Source: Xanthomonas arboricola pv. juglandis (GTDB lineage: Bacteria > Pseudomonadota > Gammaproteobacteria > Xanthomonadales > Xanthomonadaceae). From it: a stretch of 64,000 bases of DNA. Shown in pieces: positions 26,048 through 34,434 of this stretch. The stretch covers positions 248,001 to 312,000 of the forward strand of contig NZ_JZEF01000001.1 in NCBI RefSeq assembly GCF_001013475.1. Reading direction: 5' to 3'. Position numbers and translations under genes: made by a program. Position 1 is the first letter of the stretch. Each line of letters opens with the position of its first letter. The notes under the pieces were generated by a model that saw nothing but the letters and a program-made list of their open reading frames with translations, was not told where the DNA came from and ran no database searches.

Positions 26048-26635
26048 ATGCTCGACACCTCCATGCCCATCGATGCCCCAGCTTGTGACGGTCCGGCCGG
26101 ACGCGACGACGCGGCGCTGGCGCGTGCCGCCGCAGGCGGCGATCGCACCGCCTACGAGGCCATCTATCGCCGTCATGCGCCGCGCCTGTATGCGGTGGTG
26201 TGGCGGCTATGTGGGGGTAACGCGGCGCGTGCCGATGATGTGCTGCAGGAGACCTTCATTGCCGCGTGGAAGGCCTTGCCGCAATTCCGCTTCCAGAGCG
26301 CGCTGAGCACCTGGCTGCACCGGCTGGCCGTCAATACGGCCCTGATGGAGCTGCGGGCGCGCTCGGTTGCGGGCGATCAGATGGTGGACGACGCCGATGG
26401 CGAGATCCTCGCTGCCATTCCAGGCGCCGCAGCCTGCCAGGCCACCCAGATGGATCTGGAGCGCGCGCTGGAGACGCTGCCGCCGCGCGCACGCGCGGTG
26501 CTGGTGTTGCACGACATCGAAGGCTGGAAACATCAGGAAATTGCCGACGAACTGCAGATGGCGGTCGGCAGTTCCAAGGCGCAACTGCATCGCGCGCGCG
26601 GCCTGCTGCGCGTGCGGCTGGGAGATATCGCATGA
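26048..26635 (+). CDS. ECF RNA polymerase sigma factor (RpoE-like)
   Basis: A 195-residue group IV sigma factor with regions 2 and 4 only. Region 2 includes AYEAIYRRHAPRLYAVVWRL, DDVLQETFIAAWKALPQF and the STWLHRLAVNTALMELR DNA-binding part. Region 4 includes LPPRARAVLVLHDIEGWKHQEIA and a helix-turn-helix ending in SSKAQLHRARGLLR. The ATG at 26048 is used, though an ATG five codons on is possible. The stop overlaps the next gene as ATGA. That gene encodes a one-pass membrane protein that is the probable anti-sigma factor. The regulon is unknown. The adjacent DUF4097 gene is a likely co-transcribed member. Confidence 0.92.
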   Translation: MLDTSMPIDAPACDGPAGRDDAALARAAAGGDRTAYEAIYRRHAPRLYAVVWRLCGGNAARADDVLQETFIAAWKALPQFRFQSALSTWLHRLAVNTALMELRARSVAGDQMVDDADGEILAAIPGAAACQATQMDLERALETLPPRARAVLVLHDIEGWKHQEIADELQMAVGSSKAQLHRARGLLRVRLGDIA

Positions 26636-27165
26636 ATCACGATCCGCTTGATCCGCACGCAACCGATGACGCTGCGTTGTCCGCGCGTCTGCGTGCGTTG
26701 CCGCAGCAACGTCAGCCACCGGCGCAGCTCTGGGAGCGCATCGCGCCCGCACTGACGCCGCACACCAACGTGGTTGCCCTGCAGCCGCGCCGCCAGCGTG
26801 CCTGGGCCTGGCCTGCGTTCGGTGTGGCGCTTGCTGCTGCGCTGGCGGTGGTGGCGATCGTGCCAGGGCTCGATCGCTCGACGCAGGCGCCAGCGCCAGC
26901 GTCGGCGCGCCCTGGCTTGGTGGCGCAGGCACAGGCAATGGCCGGGCAATACCAGCAGGCCATCGACGCAGTGCCGGTGCAGCAGGTGCCGGCCGATCTG
27001 CGCCCGGCGCTGGTCGAGCTGGACCAGAGTGCGCAGGCCATCCACGCCGCCATCGCGCAGAGTCCGCGCTCTGCATTCCTGTTGTCGCAGCTGCAACGCA
27101 CCTATGCCAAGCGCCTGCAACTGACCCGTCTTGCCTCGCAGGGCGAGACGTCCTTTCCAAGCTGA
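26632..27165 (+). CDS. Putative anti-sigma factor, single-pass membrane protein
   Basis: A 177-residue protein with a soluble N terminus (about 1-60), one membrane helix (WPAFGVALAAALAVVAIVPG, about 63-82) and a periplasmic tail rich in Ala and Gln with a helical LVELDQSAQAIHAAIAQ segment. It has neither the HxxxCxxC zinc anti-sigma motif nor an RskA domain. It overlaps the sigma gene by four bases (ATGA), the usual arrangement for a sigma/anti-sigma pair, and this context is the basis of the call. The sensing mechanism is not predictable. Confidence 0.7.
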   Translation: MNHDPLDPHATDDAALSARLRALPQQRQPPAQLWERIAPALTPHTNVVALQPRRQRAWAWPAFGVALAAALAVVAIVPGLDRSTQAPAPASARPGLVAQAQAMAGQYQQAIDAVPVQQVPADLRPALVELDQSAQAIHAAIAQSPRSAFLLSQLQRTYAKRLQLTRLASQGETSFPS

Positions 27166-27176
27166 GGAGCATGCCC

Positions 27177-28061
27177 ATGCGTTACGCCCATTTATCCATG
27201 TTATTGCTGGTTGCGTTTTGCGCACTGCCGGCGGCAGCGCAGACCACCGTGAAGCAGAGCCATCCGCTGACGCGCGGCGGGCGCGTGGAGCTGGACAACA
27301 TCGCCGGGCAGATCCGCGTGCGCGGCTGGGACCGCGACGACGTGGCGCTGACCGGCACCCTGGGCGAAGGGCAGCGCCTGGAGGTGGATGAAAGCCCGGA
27401 CCGGCTGCAGTTCGAGGTGATCTACCCGCGTAACAACCGCAACAGCAGGGGTGCCCAACTGGAGCTGCGGGTTCCGCGCGCGGCGCTGCTGGAGGTGGAG
27501 GCAGTGAGTGCCTCGGTGGATGTCGATCAGGTCGATCTGGCGCGATTGCAGCTCAAGTCGGTCAGCGGCAACGTGGTCGCAGCCGGACGCGCCAGGGAAG
27601 CGCAACTGGAAACCGTCAGCGGCGCGCTGCGCAGCACGGTGGCCAGCGCACGGCTGAGCCTGGGCACGGTCAGCGGCCAGATCGATGCGCCGGCCGGCGC
27701 CAGCGGCGTAGTGTCGGTCGAGTCCGTTTCCGGCCAGATCCGGGTCGGCGCGGGGCAGGTGTCGCAGCTGCGCGCCGAGAGCGTGTCCGGCGCAACGGCG
27801 CTGACGGTGGCCGGTCTGGCGCCGGGCGGCAGCATTGCTGCAGAGAGCGTCAGTGGCACCATCAGCCTGGGCGTGCCGCGCAACGTGTCGGCAGCGCTGC
27901 AGGTGGAGGTGTTCAGCGGCGACATCCGTTCGGTGGCCGGGCAGGTGGAGCGGCCGGAGTACGGCCCGGGCAAGAGCCTGAGAACCCGGTTGGGGACCGG
28001 TAATGGCGACATCAAGCTCGAATCGCATTCCGGTTCGGTGCGTATCGATTACGGCAACTGA
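27177..28061 (+). CDS. Secreted DUF4097 beta-repeat protein
   Basis: The 294-residue precursor has a Sec signal (hydrophobic LSMLLLVAFCALPAAA, cleavage near AAAQ). The mature part is built of about ten short beta-strand repeats with the recurring word VSGxI/VSGxL (SVSGNVVAAG, TVSGALRSTV, TVSGQIDAPA, SVSGQIRVGA, SVSGTISLGV), predicting a right-handed beta solenoid in the periplasm. The start is decided by AGGAG at 27165-27169: it is one base from the ATG at 27171 but seven from the ATG at 27177. It is third in the sigma/anti-sigma operon. Envelope stress or surface function is inferred from that context only. Confidence 0.82.
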   Translation: MRYAHLSMLLLVAFCALPAAAQTTVKQSHPLTRGGRVELDNIAGQIRVRGWDRDDVALTGTLGEGQRLEVDESPDRLQFEVIYPRNNRNSRGAQLELRVPRAALLEVEAVSASVDVDQVDLARLQLKSVSGNVVAAGRAREAQLETVSGALRSTVASARLSLGTVSGQIDAPAGASGVVSVESVSGQIRVGAGQVSQLRAESVSGATALTVAGLAPGGSIAAESVSGTISLGVPRNVSAALQVEVFSGDIRSVAGQVERPEYGPGKSLRTRLGTGNGDIKLESHSGSVRIDYGN

Positions 28062-28090
28062 GCGGCTGCGCCATCTCTGGCCGGAAACGA

Positions 28091-28114
28091 ACGTGCCACC
28101 TTGCGGTGGCACGT
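28091..28114. terminator. Hairpin between convergent genes
   Basis: ACGTGCCACC (28091-28100) pairs perfectly with GGTGGCACGT (28105-28114) around TTGC. It lies between the DUF4097 stop and the stop of the minus-strand 61-residue gene, so it may serve both as a transcript end. There is no T run. Confidence 0.55.
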
Positions 28115-28144
28115 CGGTACAACGCTTCGGTTTGCGGGTAACGC

Positions 28145-28330
28145 TTAGGCGATCTTGTCGCCATCGTTACGCGCAGGGCCGAAGTTGGTGGTGAGCACTT
28201 CGATCCGGCCGCCGGTCTTGCGGAACGCGGCGATGTCGGCAGCGATACGCTCACGACTGAGCGGCTGCGACTTGCCTTCGCTGCGAGCGATGCTGGGCTG
28301 GGATTTCTGCTTGGTCGCGGGACGTGCCAT
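28145..28330 (-). CDS. Small conserved-type hypothetical protein (61 residues)
   Basis: A 61-residue basic protein, MARPATKQKSQPSIARSEGK at the start, then RERIAADIAAFRKTGGRIEVL and a polar tail. A well-spaced AGGAGG precedes the ATG at 28330, which supports real expression. The N-terminal part is lysine/arginine-rich and probably disordered, and the middle could form one amphipathic helix. No family is recognised. It lies downstream of the Hsp70-like gene on the same strand, 189 bases away. Confidence 0.65.
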   Translation of the reverse strand: MARPATKQKSQPSIARSEGKSQPLSRERIAADIAAFRKTGGRIEVLTTNFGPARNDGDKIA

Positions 28331-28519
28331 GTGGCCTCCTGTAGCGGGGAAGTGCGATGACACCGCGTGCGGCTAGGGTGGCGCGCGCGGAAGCGGTGTC
28401 GAGAAGTGCGGTCGCGTTCGGTGCGCAATCGCGGCGGCACGGCAAGCGTGCCTTGCTGACAAGCCGGCTAAGCGGTATGCAGCAACCGCGCATTGTAACG
28501 GATAGGCGCCCGCGTTGCC

Positions 28520-29896
28520 TTAACCGTCCGACAGACGGGCCTGGCGGGCCGCCGCCCAGGCCAGGCCCTGCACCACGCCGAAGGACGGATCGCCCTGCAC
28601 CAGGCGCGATTCCGGGAACGCGGCTGCCACCGTGTCGCGGATATAGCCGGCACGCGACATGCCGCCGGTGAGGAACAGCGTGGCCGGCGGCGCGTCCAGG
28701 TCGGCACGGACCTGCGCAAGCAAGCCTTCCAGTTCGCCCAGGTAGCTGGAAGCGGACGCAACCAGCGCGCTGGCCTGCACCTCCACCTCCAGCCCGCGTT
28801 CGATGAAGTCCAGCCCGGCCTGGTGCCGGTCGCGCTCGCTGAGCGCGATCTTGCAGGCTTCCACGCCGCGGTACAGGCGCGCGGTGTTGCCGGTGTCCTG
28901 CAGCGCCTGCAGGCGCTTGTCGAACGGGGCGGGGACGTCCTGGTACTTGTGCAAGCGGAATTCGCGCTGGCGGGTCATGTCCTGCACCATCGCCGCTTCC
29001 ACGTAATGGTGGGTGGGCACGCGGGTGATGCCGCGGCCGAACAGCGGCATGTAGGCGGCCAGACTCAGCGCCAGATCGATATCGGTACCGCCGCGCGCGA
29101 TGCCCCAGGCGCGGTGCACCTGCGGTGCGGCGTTGCCGCCGACGCTGGCATGGGCGATGTCGGTGGTGCCGCCGCCGATGTCCACCACCACGGTGTCGTG
29201 ACGGCTGTCGTGGCTGACGTGGTAATGCATCGCGGCCGCTGCGGGTTCTTCGAGGAAATCCACGCTGTCGAAGCCGGCCGCGATGGCGGCGGTCTGCAGA
29301 ATCTCCAGCGCCTGCGCGTTGCCGGCCTCGCCGATGGAACTGCGGAACTGCACCGGACGGCCCAGCGTGGCGCTGCGGATATTGATGTCGAACTGGCGCG
29401 AGGCGGTGAGCCGGATGTGTTCCAGCACGTGCGTGGCGATGCCGGTGATGGTCTGGCGCGCACGCGGATGCAGGTTGTAGCCCAGCATCGATTTGGGGCT
29501 CTGCACCAGGCTGCCTTCGCCTTCCAGGAAATACGCATCCAGCGCGTCGTCGCCGTAGACCGCGTTCTGCAGCAGGGCGGCGGAGCTGCGCGGCTCGCGC
29601 ACCTGCTCTTCCATCCACTGGCGGCGCACGATGCGGATCGCGTCGCGGCGCAGGCTGTCGTTGCTGGACGTGCGGCCGGCCGCGGCGGCATCGCGACGGC
29701 CGGAGTCGATCAGCCGTTCGACCTCGTATTCCAGCGCCGGGGTCAGGCTGAAATCGTCCGGGTCGCGCATGGTCTCGGGGAAATACACCGTGGTGCGGAA
29801 CTGCAAGGCCTCGCCGAAGCGCACCGGGACCACCTGGCCATCGACGATCGCCGCGGCGGCGGAGTTGCTGGTACCGAAGTCGATGCCGAGTTTCAT
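28520..29896 (-). CDS. Hsp70-family chaperone, YegD-like
   Basis: A 458-residue actin/Hsp70 ATPase-fold protein. The phosphate-1 motif GIDFGTSNSA is at residues 4-13, the phosphate-2 motif VVDIGGGTTDIAH near residue 238, and the adenosine motif FLTGGMSRAGYIRDTVA near residue 421. The classical substrate-binding domain of DnaK is missing, as in E. coli YegD and related shortened Hsp70 proteins. It probably binds ATP and may act without DnaJ/GrpE. Substrates are unknown. An FKBP-type isomerase gene lies 124 bases upstream on the same strand. Confidence 0.88.
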   Translation of the reverse strand: MKLGIDFGTSNSAAAAIVDGQVVPVRFGEALQFRTTVYFPETMRDPDDFSLTPALEYEVERLIDSGRRDAAAAGRTSSNDSLRRDAIRIVRRQWMEEQVREPRSSAALLQNAVYGDDALDAYFLEGEGSLVQSPKSMLGYNLHPRARQTITGIATHVLEHIRLTASRQFDINIRSATLGRPVQFRSSIGEAGNAQALEILQTAAIAAGFDSVDFLEEPAAAAMHYHVSHDSRHDTVVVDIGGGTTDIAHASVGGNAAPQVHRAWGIARGGTDIDLALSLAAYMPLFGRGITRVPTHHYVEAAMVQDMTRQREFRLHKYQDVPAPFDKRLQALQDTGNTARLYRGVEACKIALSERDRHQAGLDFIERGLEVEVQASALVASASSYLGELEGLLAQVRADLDAPPATLFLTGGMSRAGYIRDTVAAAFPESRLVQGDPSFGVVQGLAWAAARQARLSDG

Positions 29897-30020
29897 GCAA
29901 GCGGGCCTGTGAGCGGGCCGCGCACTTTACTACTTCTGCCGCCGGCGACGCCCATCGCGCTGCGTTCGGACGTCGCAGCAGCCGAACTGCCGCATGCCCG
30001 CAGGCACGCGGCGCACCCGA

Positions 30021-30494
30021 TCAGGCCGCGACGCTGGCGACCTGGCCTTCGTTCAGTTCTTCGGTAGTGGCTTCGCGCACCTCGATGACTTCGACCGCGA
30101 AATGCAGAGTCTGGCCGGCCAGCGGATGGTTGCCGTCGACGGTGACCTGCTCCGGACCGACCTCGGTGACGGTGACCAGCACCGGACCCTGCTGGGTGCG
30201 CGCCTCGAACTGCACACCCGGCACGACCTCGACATCGGTCGGGAACGCCTCGCGCGGCACCTGCTGGATCAACTGCTCATGGCGCGGGCCATAGCCCTGT
30301 TCTGGCACGACATCGGCAGTGAGTGTCTCGCCGACGCGCTTGCCGTCCAGCGCCTGTTCCAAGCCGGGCACGATGTTGCCGGCGCCGTGCAGATAGTTCA
30401 ATGGCGCGTCCGGCGTCGAACGGTCCAGGACCTGGCCGCTGTCGTCGGAAAGGGTGTAATGAATGGTCGCAACGCGACCCTGGCTGATTTCCAT
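30021..30494 (-). CDS. FKBP-type peptidyl-prolyl isomerase (SlyD-like)
   Basis: A 157-residue folding helper. The FKBP fold begins VATIHYTLSDDSGQVLDRS, has the NIVPGLEQALDGKRVGE active-site loop, and includes an insert-in-flap chaperone domain (about residues 70-120, with QGYGPRHEQLIQ). The order matches SlyD, but the C-terminal histidine/cysteine-rich metal-binding tail of E. coli SlyD is absent, so nickel handling is not expected. The CDS follows a good GGAGG-like site (minus strand, near 30500). It precedes the Hsp70-like gene. Confidence 0.88.
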   Translation of the reverse strand: MEISQGRVATIHYTLSDDSGQVLDRSTPDAPLNYLHGAGNIVPGLEQALDGKRVGETLTADVVPEQGYGPRHEQLIQQVPREAFPTDVEVVPGVQFEARTQQGPVLVTVTEVGPEQVTVDGNHPLAGQTLHFAVEVIEVREATTEELNEGQVASVAA

Positions 30495-30769
30495 TGGAAA
30501 CCTCCATGACTTGTGATCGAGTGGGATGCGTCGGCTGACTCACGACGCCAAGAGATGGTGCCCGCATACCGTAGGCAATCGACCCGGATGATGCAACCGC
30601 AGCCGGGGCTGCGGTTAGGGCGAGGATCAGCTTGGTGGTGACGATGTCACCGCTGCGATGCAATTGAATGCTGCGCGATGCGCCGGTATGCGAAGGTGAG
30701 CCGATCGATGCGCGTTACCTGCGGTGTTTGGCCGCGTGGCGATGCACGCATTCCACGGCCTGCCGTGCG

Positions 30770-31822
30770 CTAATCCTTCTCTGCGCCACGTTCGATCTGG
30801 GCGCGGCGTGCGTGCCAGGTTTCCGGCGTCTGCGGCTTGATGAACAGCGCGGTGAGCTCGGGGTGCTGACGCTTGGCGGCCGCTTCGATGCGCCCGACGC
30901 AGGCTTCGATCTGTGGCGTGGTGCGGCTGTCTTCGAACTCGGCGCTCAACGCAGCAACCACCTGGTTCGGGCCCATCTGCATGGTCAATACGCCGTTGGC
31001 GGCACGCACATCCGGATCGCTGGCGGCAATGCGCAGCAGCGATTCGGTAACGTGCGCATGCGCGGGTTCGCCGATCAGCAGGCCCTTGGTTTCGCGCGCC
31101 AACAGGAATGCGGTAAAAGCCAGCACGCAAGCGATGCCGATCGAGGCGATGCCATCGAGTTCGGGCATGTCCAGCAGCTGCGCGCCGGCCAGGCCAAGCA
31201 CCGCCATGAACAGGCCGATCAAGGCGGCGCTGTCTTCGAGCAGCACGGTGAACGTGCTGGGATCCTTGCTCTGCCGGAATGCCTGGAAATACCCCATGCG
31301 GCCTTTCTTGGCGCGGAATTCGCGCAGCGCCACCACCCAGGAAATGCCTTCGAACACGATCGACACGCCGAGCACGATGTAGGCGAGCAGATGGCTCTTG
31401 GCCGGCTCGGGATTGCGCAGATGCACGATGCCCTCGTACAGCGACACGCCTGCGCCCATCGCGAAGACCAATAGCGCGACGATGAAACTCCAGAAGTACA
31501 GCTCACGCCCGTAGCCGAACGGATGGGTCGGCGAGGGGGCCTGCGCGGCGCGGCGCAGCCCGTACAGCAGCAACACTTCGTTGACGGTGTCCACCAGCGA
31601 GTGCACGCCTTCGCTGAGCATCGCCGAGCTGCCCGAAATGCCTGCGGCGATGAATTTTGCGATCGCGATGGCAAGGTTGCCGGCCAGCGCGACATAGACG
31701 ACCAGATGCGAGCCGGTTTTCTTTGCCGCGCCCGGTTCGCCAGCCGCAGGCGCGGTGGATCCTGGCGCAGCGCCGGGGGCTTGGGGAAGCGATGGGTTGG
31801 GCACGTGCGACCTGCAGGGCAT
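30770..31822 (-). CDS. Cation diffusion facilitator family transporter
   Basis: A 350-residue inner-membrane metal/proton antiporter. About six membrane helices span residues 40-240. The HSLVDTVNEVLL segment in helix 2 and the LLEDSAALIGLF segment in helix 5 carry the acidic residues expected for divalent metal binding (zinc, cobalt, iron or manganese). The C-terminal cytoplasmic domain (about 250-340) has the ferredoxin-like fold of the family. The N terminus has a proline/alanine-rich extension. A GTG six codons in is an alternative start. Metal specificity is not predictable. Confidence 0.88.
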   Translation of the reverse strand: MPCRSHVPNPSLPQAPGAAPGSTAPAAGEPGAAKKTGSHLVVYVALAGNLAIAIAKFIAAGISGSSAMLSEGVHSLVDTVNEVLLLYGLRRAAQAPSPTHPFGYGRELYFWSFIVALLVFAMGAGVSLYEGIVHLRNPEPAKSHLLAYIVLGVSIVFEGISWVVALREFRAKKGRMGYFQAFRQSKDPSTFTVLLEDSAALIGLFMAVLGLAGAQLLDMPELDGIASIGIACVLAFTAFLLARETKGLLIGEPAHAHVTESLLRIAASDPDVRAANGVLTMQMGPNQVVAALSAEFEDSRTTPQIEACVGRIEAAAKRQHPELTALFIKPQTPETWHARRAQIERGAEKD

Positions 31823-31919
31823 TCGACAAGCTCTGCACTATCGCGCCGGCGCCGTGCCGGGGACGTGATCGCGCTGCCGGGAGGCTACAATCCACGCCCG
31901 TTTTGAACCTAGGAATCGC

Positions 31920-32255
31920 ATGTCTTCCGTTCCCGCCTGCCCGCAATGTGGCCTGGACAATACCTATGCCGATGGCGCGTTGCTGATTTGCGCAGACTGC
32001 GGCTTCGAATGGAGCGCGGGCGAGTCCGCCGCGGCTGCGACGGTGGTGCGCGACAGCAACGGCAACCTGTTGCAGGCCGGCGACACGGTGACCGTGATCA
32101 AGGACCTGAAGGTCAAGGGCTCATCGATTCCGCTCAAGCAGGGCACACTGATCCGCAACATCCGCCTGGTCGAAGACGATGCCGAGCACATCGAAGGCAA
32201 TTCAGAAAAGATCAAGGGCCTGGTGCTGAAGACCTGTTTCCTGCGCAAGGCCTGA
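31920..32255 (+). CDS. yjdM: YjdM/PhnA family zinc-ribbon protein
   Basis: A 111-residue protein with an N-terminal zinc ribbon (CPQC and CADC, about residues 8-26) and a C-terminal compact beta domain with VIKDLKVKGSSIPLKQGT and IKGLVLKTCFLRKA, the signature of the PhnA/YjdM family. Although named PhnA historically, the protein is not part of the phosphonate lyase complex and its function is unclear. TAGGAAT lies before the ATG at 31920. A REP-like hairpin follows the stop. Confidence 0.9.
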   Translation: MSSVPACPQCGLDNTYADGALLICADCGFEWSAGESAAAATVVRDSNGNLLQAGDTVTVIKDLKVKGSSIPLKQGTLIRNIRLVEDDAEHIEGNSEKIKGLVLKTCFLRKA

Positions 32256-32296
32256 GGCTGTTGCGGAGGTAGCAGCACAGCCTGCAGCGTGTGTAG

Positions 32297-32356
32297 GAGC
32301 GCGCTTGCGCGCGATGAGGGATGCTCGCCAACGCCTCATCGCGCGCAAGCGCGCTC
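32297..32356. repeat. REP-like palindromic element
   Basis: A perfect 22-base inverted repeat, GAGCGCGCTTGCGCGCGATGAG-type arms at 32297-32318 and 32335-32356, with a 16-base loop. It lies between the convergent yjdM and the secreted-protein gene and matches the form of repetitive extragenic palindromes. It may stabilise or end both transcripts. Confidence 0.8.
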
Positions 32357-32372
32357 TTGCGTTGCGGGTCGC

Positions 32373-33161
32373 TCAATCGCGCGGATACACCGCCGCCACC
32401 GTGCAACTCTGGCGCATCCGCGCGGCCAGGCCGCCACGCGTGGTGCTCAGGTCGCCCTGCTGGCCGGATCCGGCAGCCGCGCCGGCAAGCGCCATTTCGT
32501 CGAGCACATCGACCTTGTCGCCGGGATTGCCGCAGATCGCATTCAGGCCCATGCCGGAGACGAAGCGGATCGGCGGCGCGCCGCTGAGTTCTCGGCAGCT
32601 GTCCATCAGTTCGACACGGTAGTGGCGATGCGTGCCGGGGTGACGTGGCGAGACTTCCACCACCAGGCCCTGGCCGTCTTCCGACCACGAACGCAGCATG
32701 CTGGGATTGAAGCAGTAGCTGGACGAGCCGGCGAAATTACGCCGGCGCGCTTCGCGCACGCTGACCCCGTCCAGGGTCGGAATGCCGCTGTCGCGTTGTC
32801 GTGCCGCACTGGCGTATTCGCGCGCACTCAGTGTGGCGATCTGGCTGACCGCGCAGTGCTGCTGGCCCGAGCTCACGTATGCCGGCGCACCGTTGCAGAC
32901 CCAGCCGTGCGCCGCCAGCAGGCTCGCATCCGCTCGTGCGGCCAGTTGCGGGCAGTCCTGCGCGAGACTGATGCGGAACAGCCGCCCGCCCTGTTCGGCC
33001 ACTGCCAGCGTGCGCGGATCGGCTTGATGCAGCTCCGTCACCTTGCGCGCATCCAGGCACTCGGCGTTCGGTGCGGCAGGGCGCAGCGGCTCGGCCGCTG
33101 CAGTGGAGGACGCGTAACCAAATAGCGTGCTGCCGAGCAGAACCGCAGTGAGTAAACGCAT
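32373..33161 (-). CDS. Secreted cysteine-containing protein of unknown function
   Basis: The 262-residue precursor has a Sec signal (MRLLTAVLLGSTLFG, cleavage near TAAAE). The mature protein has seven or eight cysteines with a motif-like GWVCNGAPAYVSSGQQHC stretch near residue 92, which suggests disulfide bonds in the periplasm. The middle shows an RNFAGSSSYCFNPSMLRSW segment and the C-terminal part SCTVAAVYPRD. No catalytic motif is recognised. The ATG at 33161 is preferred over 33170 and 33179 because AAGGA lies eight bases ahead of it. The family is unassigned. Confidence 0.7.
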   Translation of the reverse strand: MRLLTAVLLGSTLFGYASSTAAAEPLRPAAPNAECLDARKVTELHQADPRTLAVAEQGGRLFRISLAQDCPQLAARADASLLAAHGWVCNGAPAYVSSGQQHCAVSQIATLSAREYASAARQRDSGIPTLDGVSVREARRRNFAGSSSYCFNPSMLRSWSEDGQGLVVEVSPRHPGTHRHYRVELMDSCRELSGAPPIRFVSGMGLNAICGNPGDKVDVLDEMALAGAAAGSGQQGDLSTTRGGLAARMRQSCTVAAVYPRD

Positions 33162-33378
33162 CACGCACATCCTTGGCAATGAGGGATGTCCGCATCATCT
33201 GCCAAGCAGGTCGCGCTGACAATCGCAGCAACGCGTGTCGGGTCGCGGCGCTCAACAACATCGGGCGGGCCGCCAGCGCATACGAGTGCATGCCGATCCC
33301 GGGCTGCAAGCATGTGCGCGCGCGAGCTTACGCGCAGCTTGCAACTCGCCGCCGCGATAACGCGGCGCAGTTCGTTGC

Positions 33379-34434
33379 TCAGGGTGCCTCGGGCGGGTCC
33401 GAATCCAGCACCTGCAGCTTGCCGCCGGTGGTTTCGGGAAGGATGCGTTGGTCGGTGGCCACCAGCACCACACCAGGCGTCAGCAGCGGCAGCAGGCCGG
33501 CCAGGAATGCCGGCGGCACCTGCAGCCGAGCGATGGTGTCGGCATCCAGGGCCTGTCCTGCCGCGGCACTGCTGCCGGGGATGCCGATGCGCATCCAGTT
33601 GGGCATGCGTTGACCGGGCAAGCCGGGCACTTCGCCAGGCAGGAAGCCTTGGCCGACGATGAACGCTTGCGTGCCCAGCGGCGCGGCGCCGGTCTGCGCG
33701 CGCAATGCCACTTGCGCGCGTCCGATTTCCACGCCGTTGCGATACACCACCAGTTGCTGATCGCTGCTGCTGACCAGCATCGAGATCGGGCCGGTAGGTG
33801 CCAGCTCCGGCTGCCACGCAAAGCTATGGCCGTTGGGCAGCGGCAGCAATGCCCGCTGCGCACCGGTGGCCGGGTCGATCGGGCTGAGCGCGCGGGGGTG
33901 CACCACCGCGTCCGCATCGACGCCGGCCTGCGCAACCACCACCACCATGCCCATGTTGGAATTGTCGAACAGCAGCCGCGCGAATTCCGACGGCAGATGC
34001 ACGCAGCCATGCGATTCCGGGTAACCGGGCAGGCCGCCTGCGTGCAGGGCCACGCCGTCCCAGGTCAGGCGTTGCTGATACGGCATGGGCGCGGCGTTGT
34101 AGAGGTTGGAGCGGTGGTCCTTGTCCTTCTGCAGGATGGTGAACACGCCGGTCGGTGTCTCGTGCCCGGGCTTGCCGGAGCTGATGGTGGAAACGCCGAT
34201 CAGGATGCCGTTGCGATACGCATACGCGCGTTGCTCGGTGAGGCTGACAATCACCGCCATCGGCCCCCAGCCCTTGCTGACGCCGCCCCAGATCCATTCG
34301 CCCGGCTGGAGGTCGGCCGGCGCCGTTTCGGCAGGGCTGGACTGGCGCGCGCCCCAGAACGGCACCGCAAGCGCTGGCCCGCAGATCAGCAGCGTGCAGA
34401 AAACAACAGCAATGAGCAGGGGCCGCATCGGCAT
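33379..34434 (-). CDS. L,D-transpeptidase (YkuD domain) family protein
   Basis: A 351-residue exported protein. A signal sequence (IAVVFCTLLICGPALA) is followed by a YkuD catalytic domain (about residues 42-160) with the conserved HAGGLPGYPESHGCVHLP, holding the catalytic His and Cys. Such enzymes make 3-3 peptidoglycan cross-links or attach lipoproteins. The C-terminal half has a second repeat of the fold (ISMLVSSSDQQLVVYRNG) without an SHGC motif, possibly an inactive substrate-binding copy. The true start is ATG 34434 or the ATG two codons later. The frame upstream of that is non-conserved. Confidence 0.9.
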   Translation of the reverse strand: MPMRPLLIAVVFCTLLICGPALAVPFWGARQSSPAETAPADLQPGEWIWGGVSKGWGPMAVIVSLTEQRAYAYRNGILIGVSTISSGKPGHETPTGVFTILQKDKDHRSNLYNAAPMPYQQRLTWDGVALHAGGLPGYPESHGCVHLPSEFARLLFDNSNMGMVVVVAQAGVDADAVVHPRALSPIDPATGAQRALLPLPNGHSFAWQPELAPTGPISMLVSSSDQQLVVYRNGVEIGRAQVALRAQTGAAPLGTQAFIVGQGFLPGEVPGLPGQRMPNWMRIGIPGSSAAAGQALDADTIARLQVPPAFLAGLLPLLTPGVVLVATDQRILPETTGGKLQVLDSDPPEAP

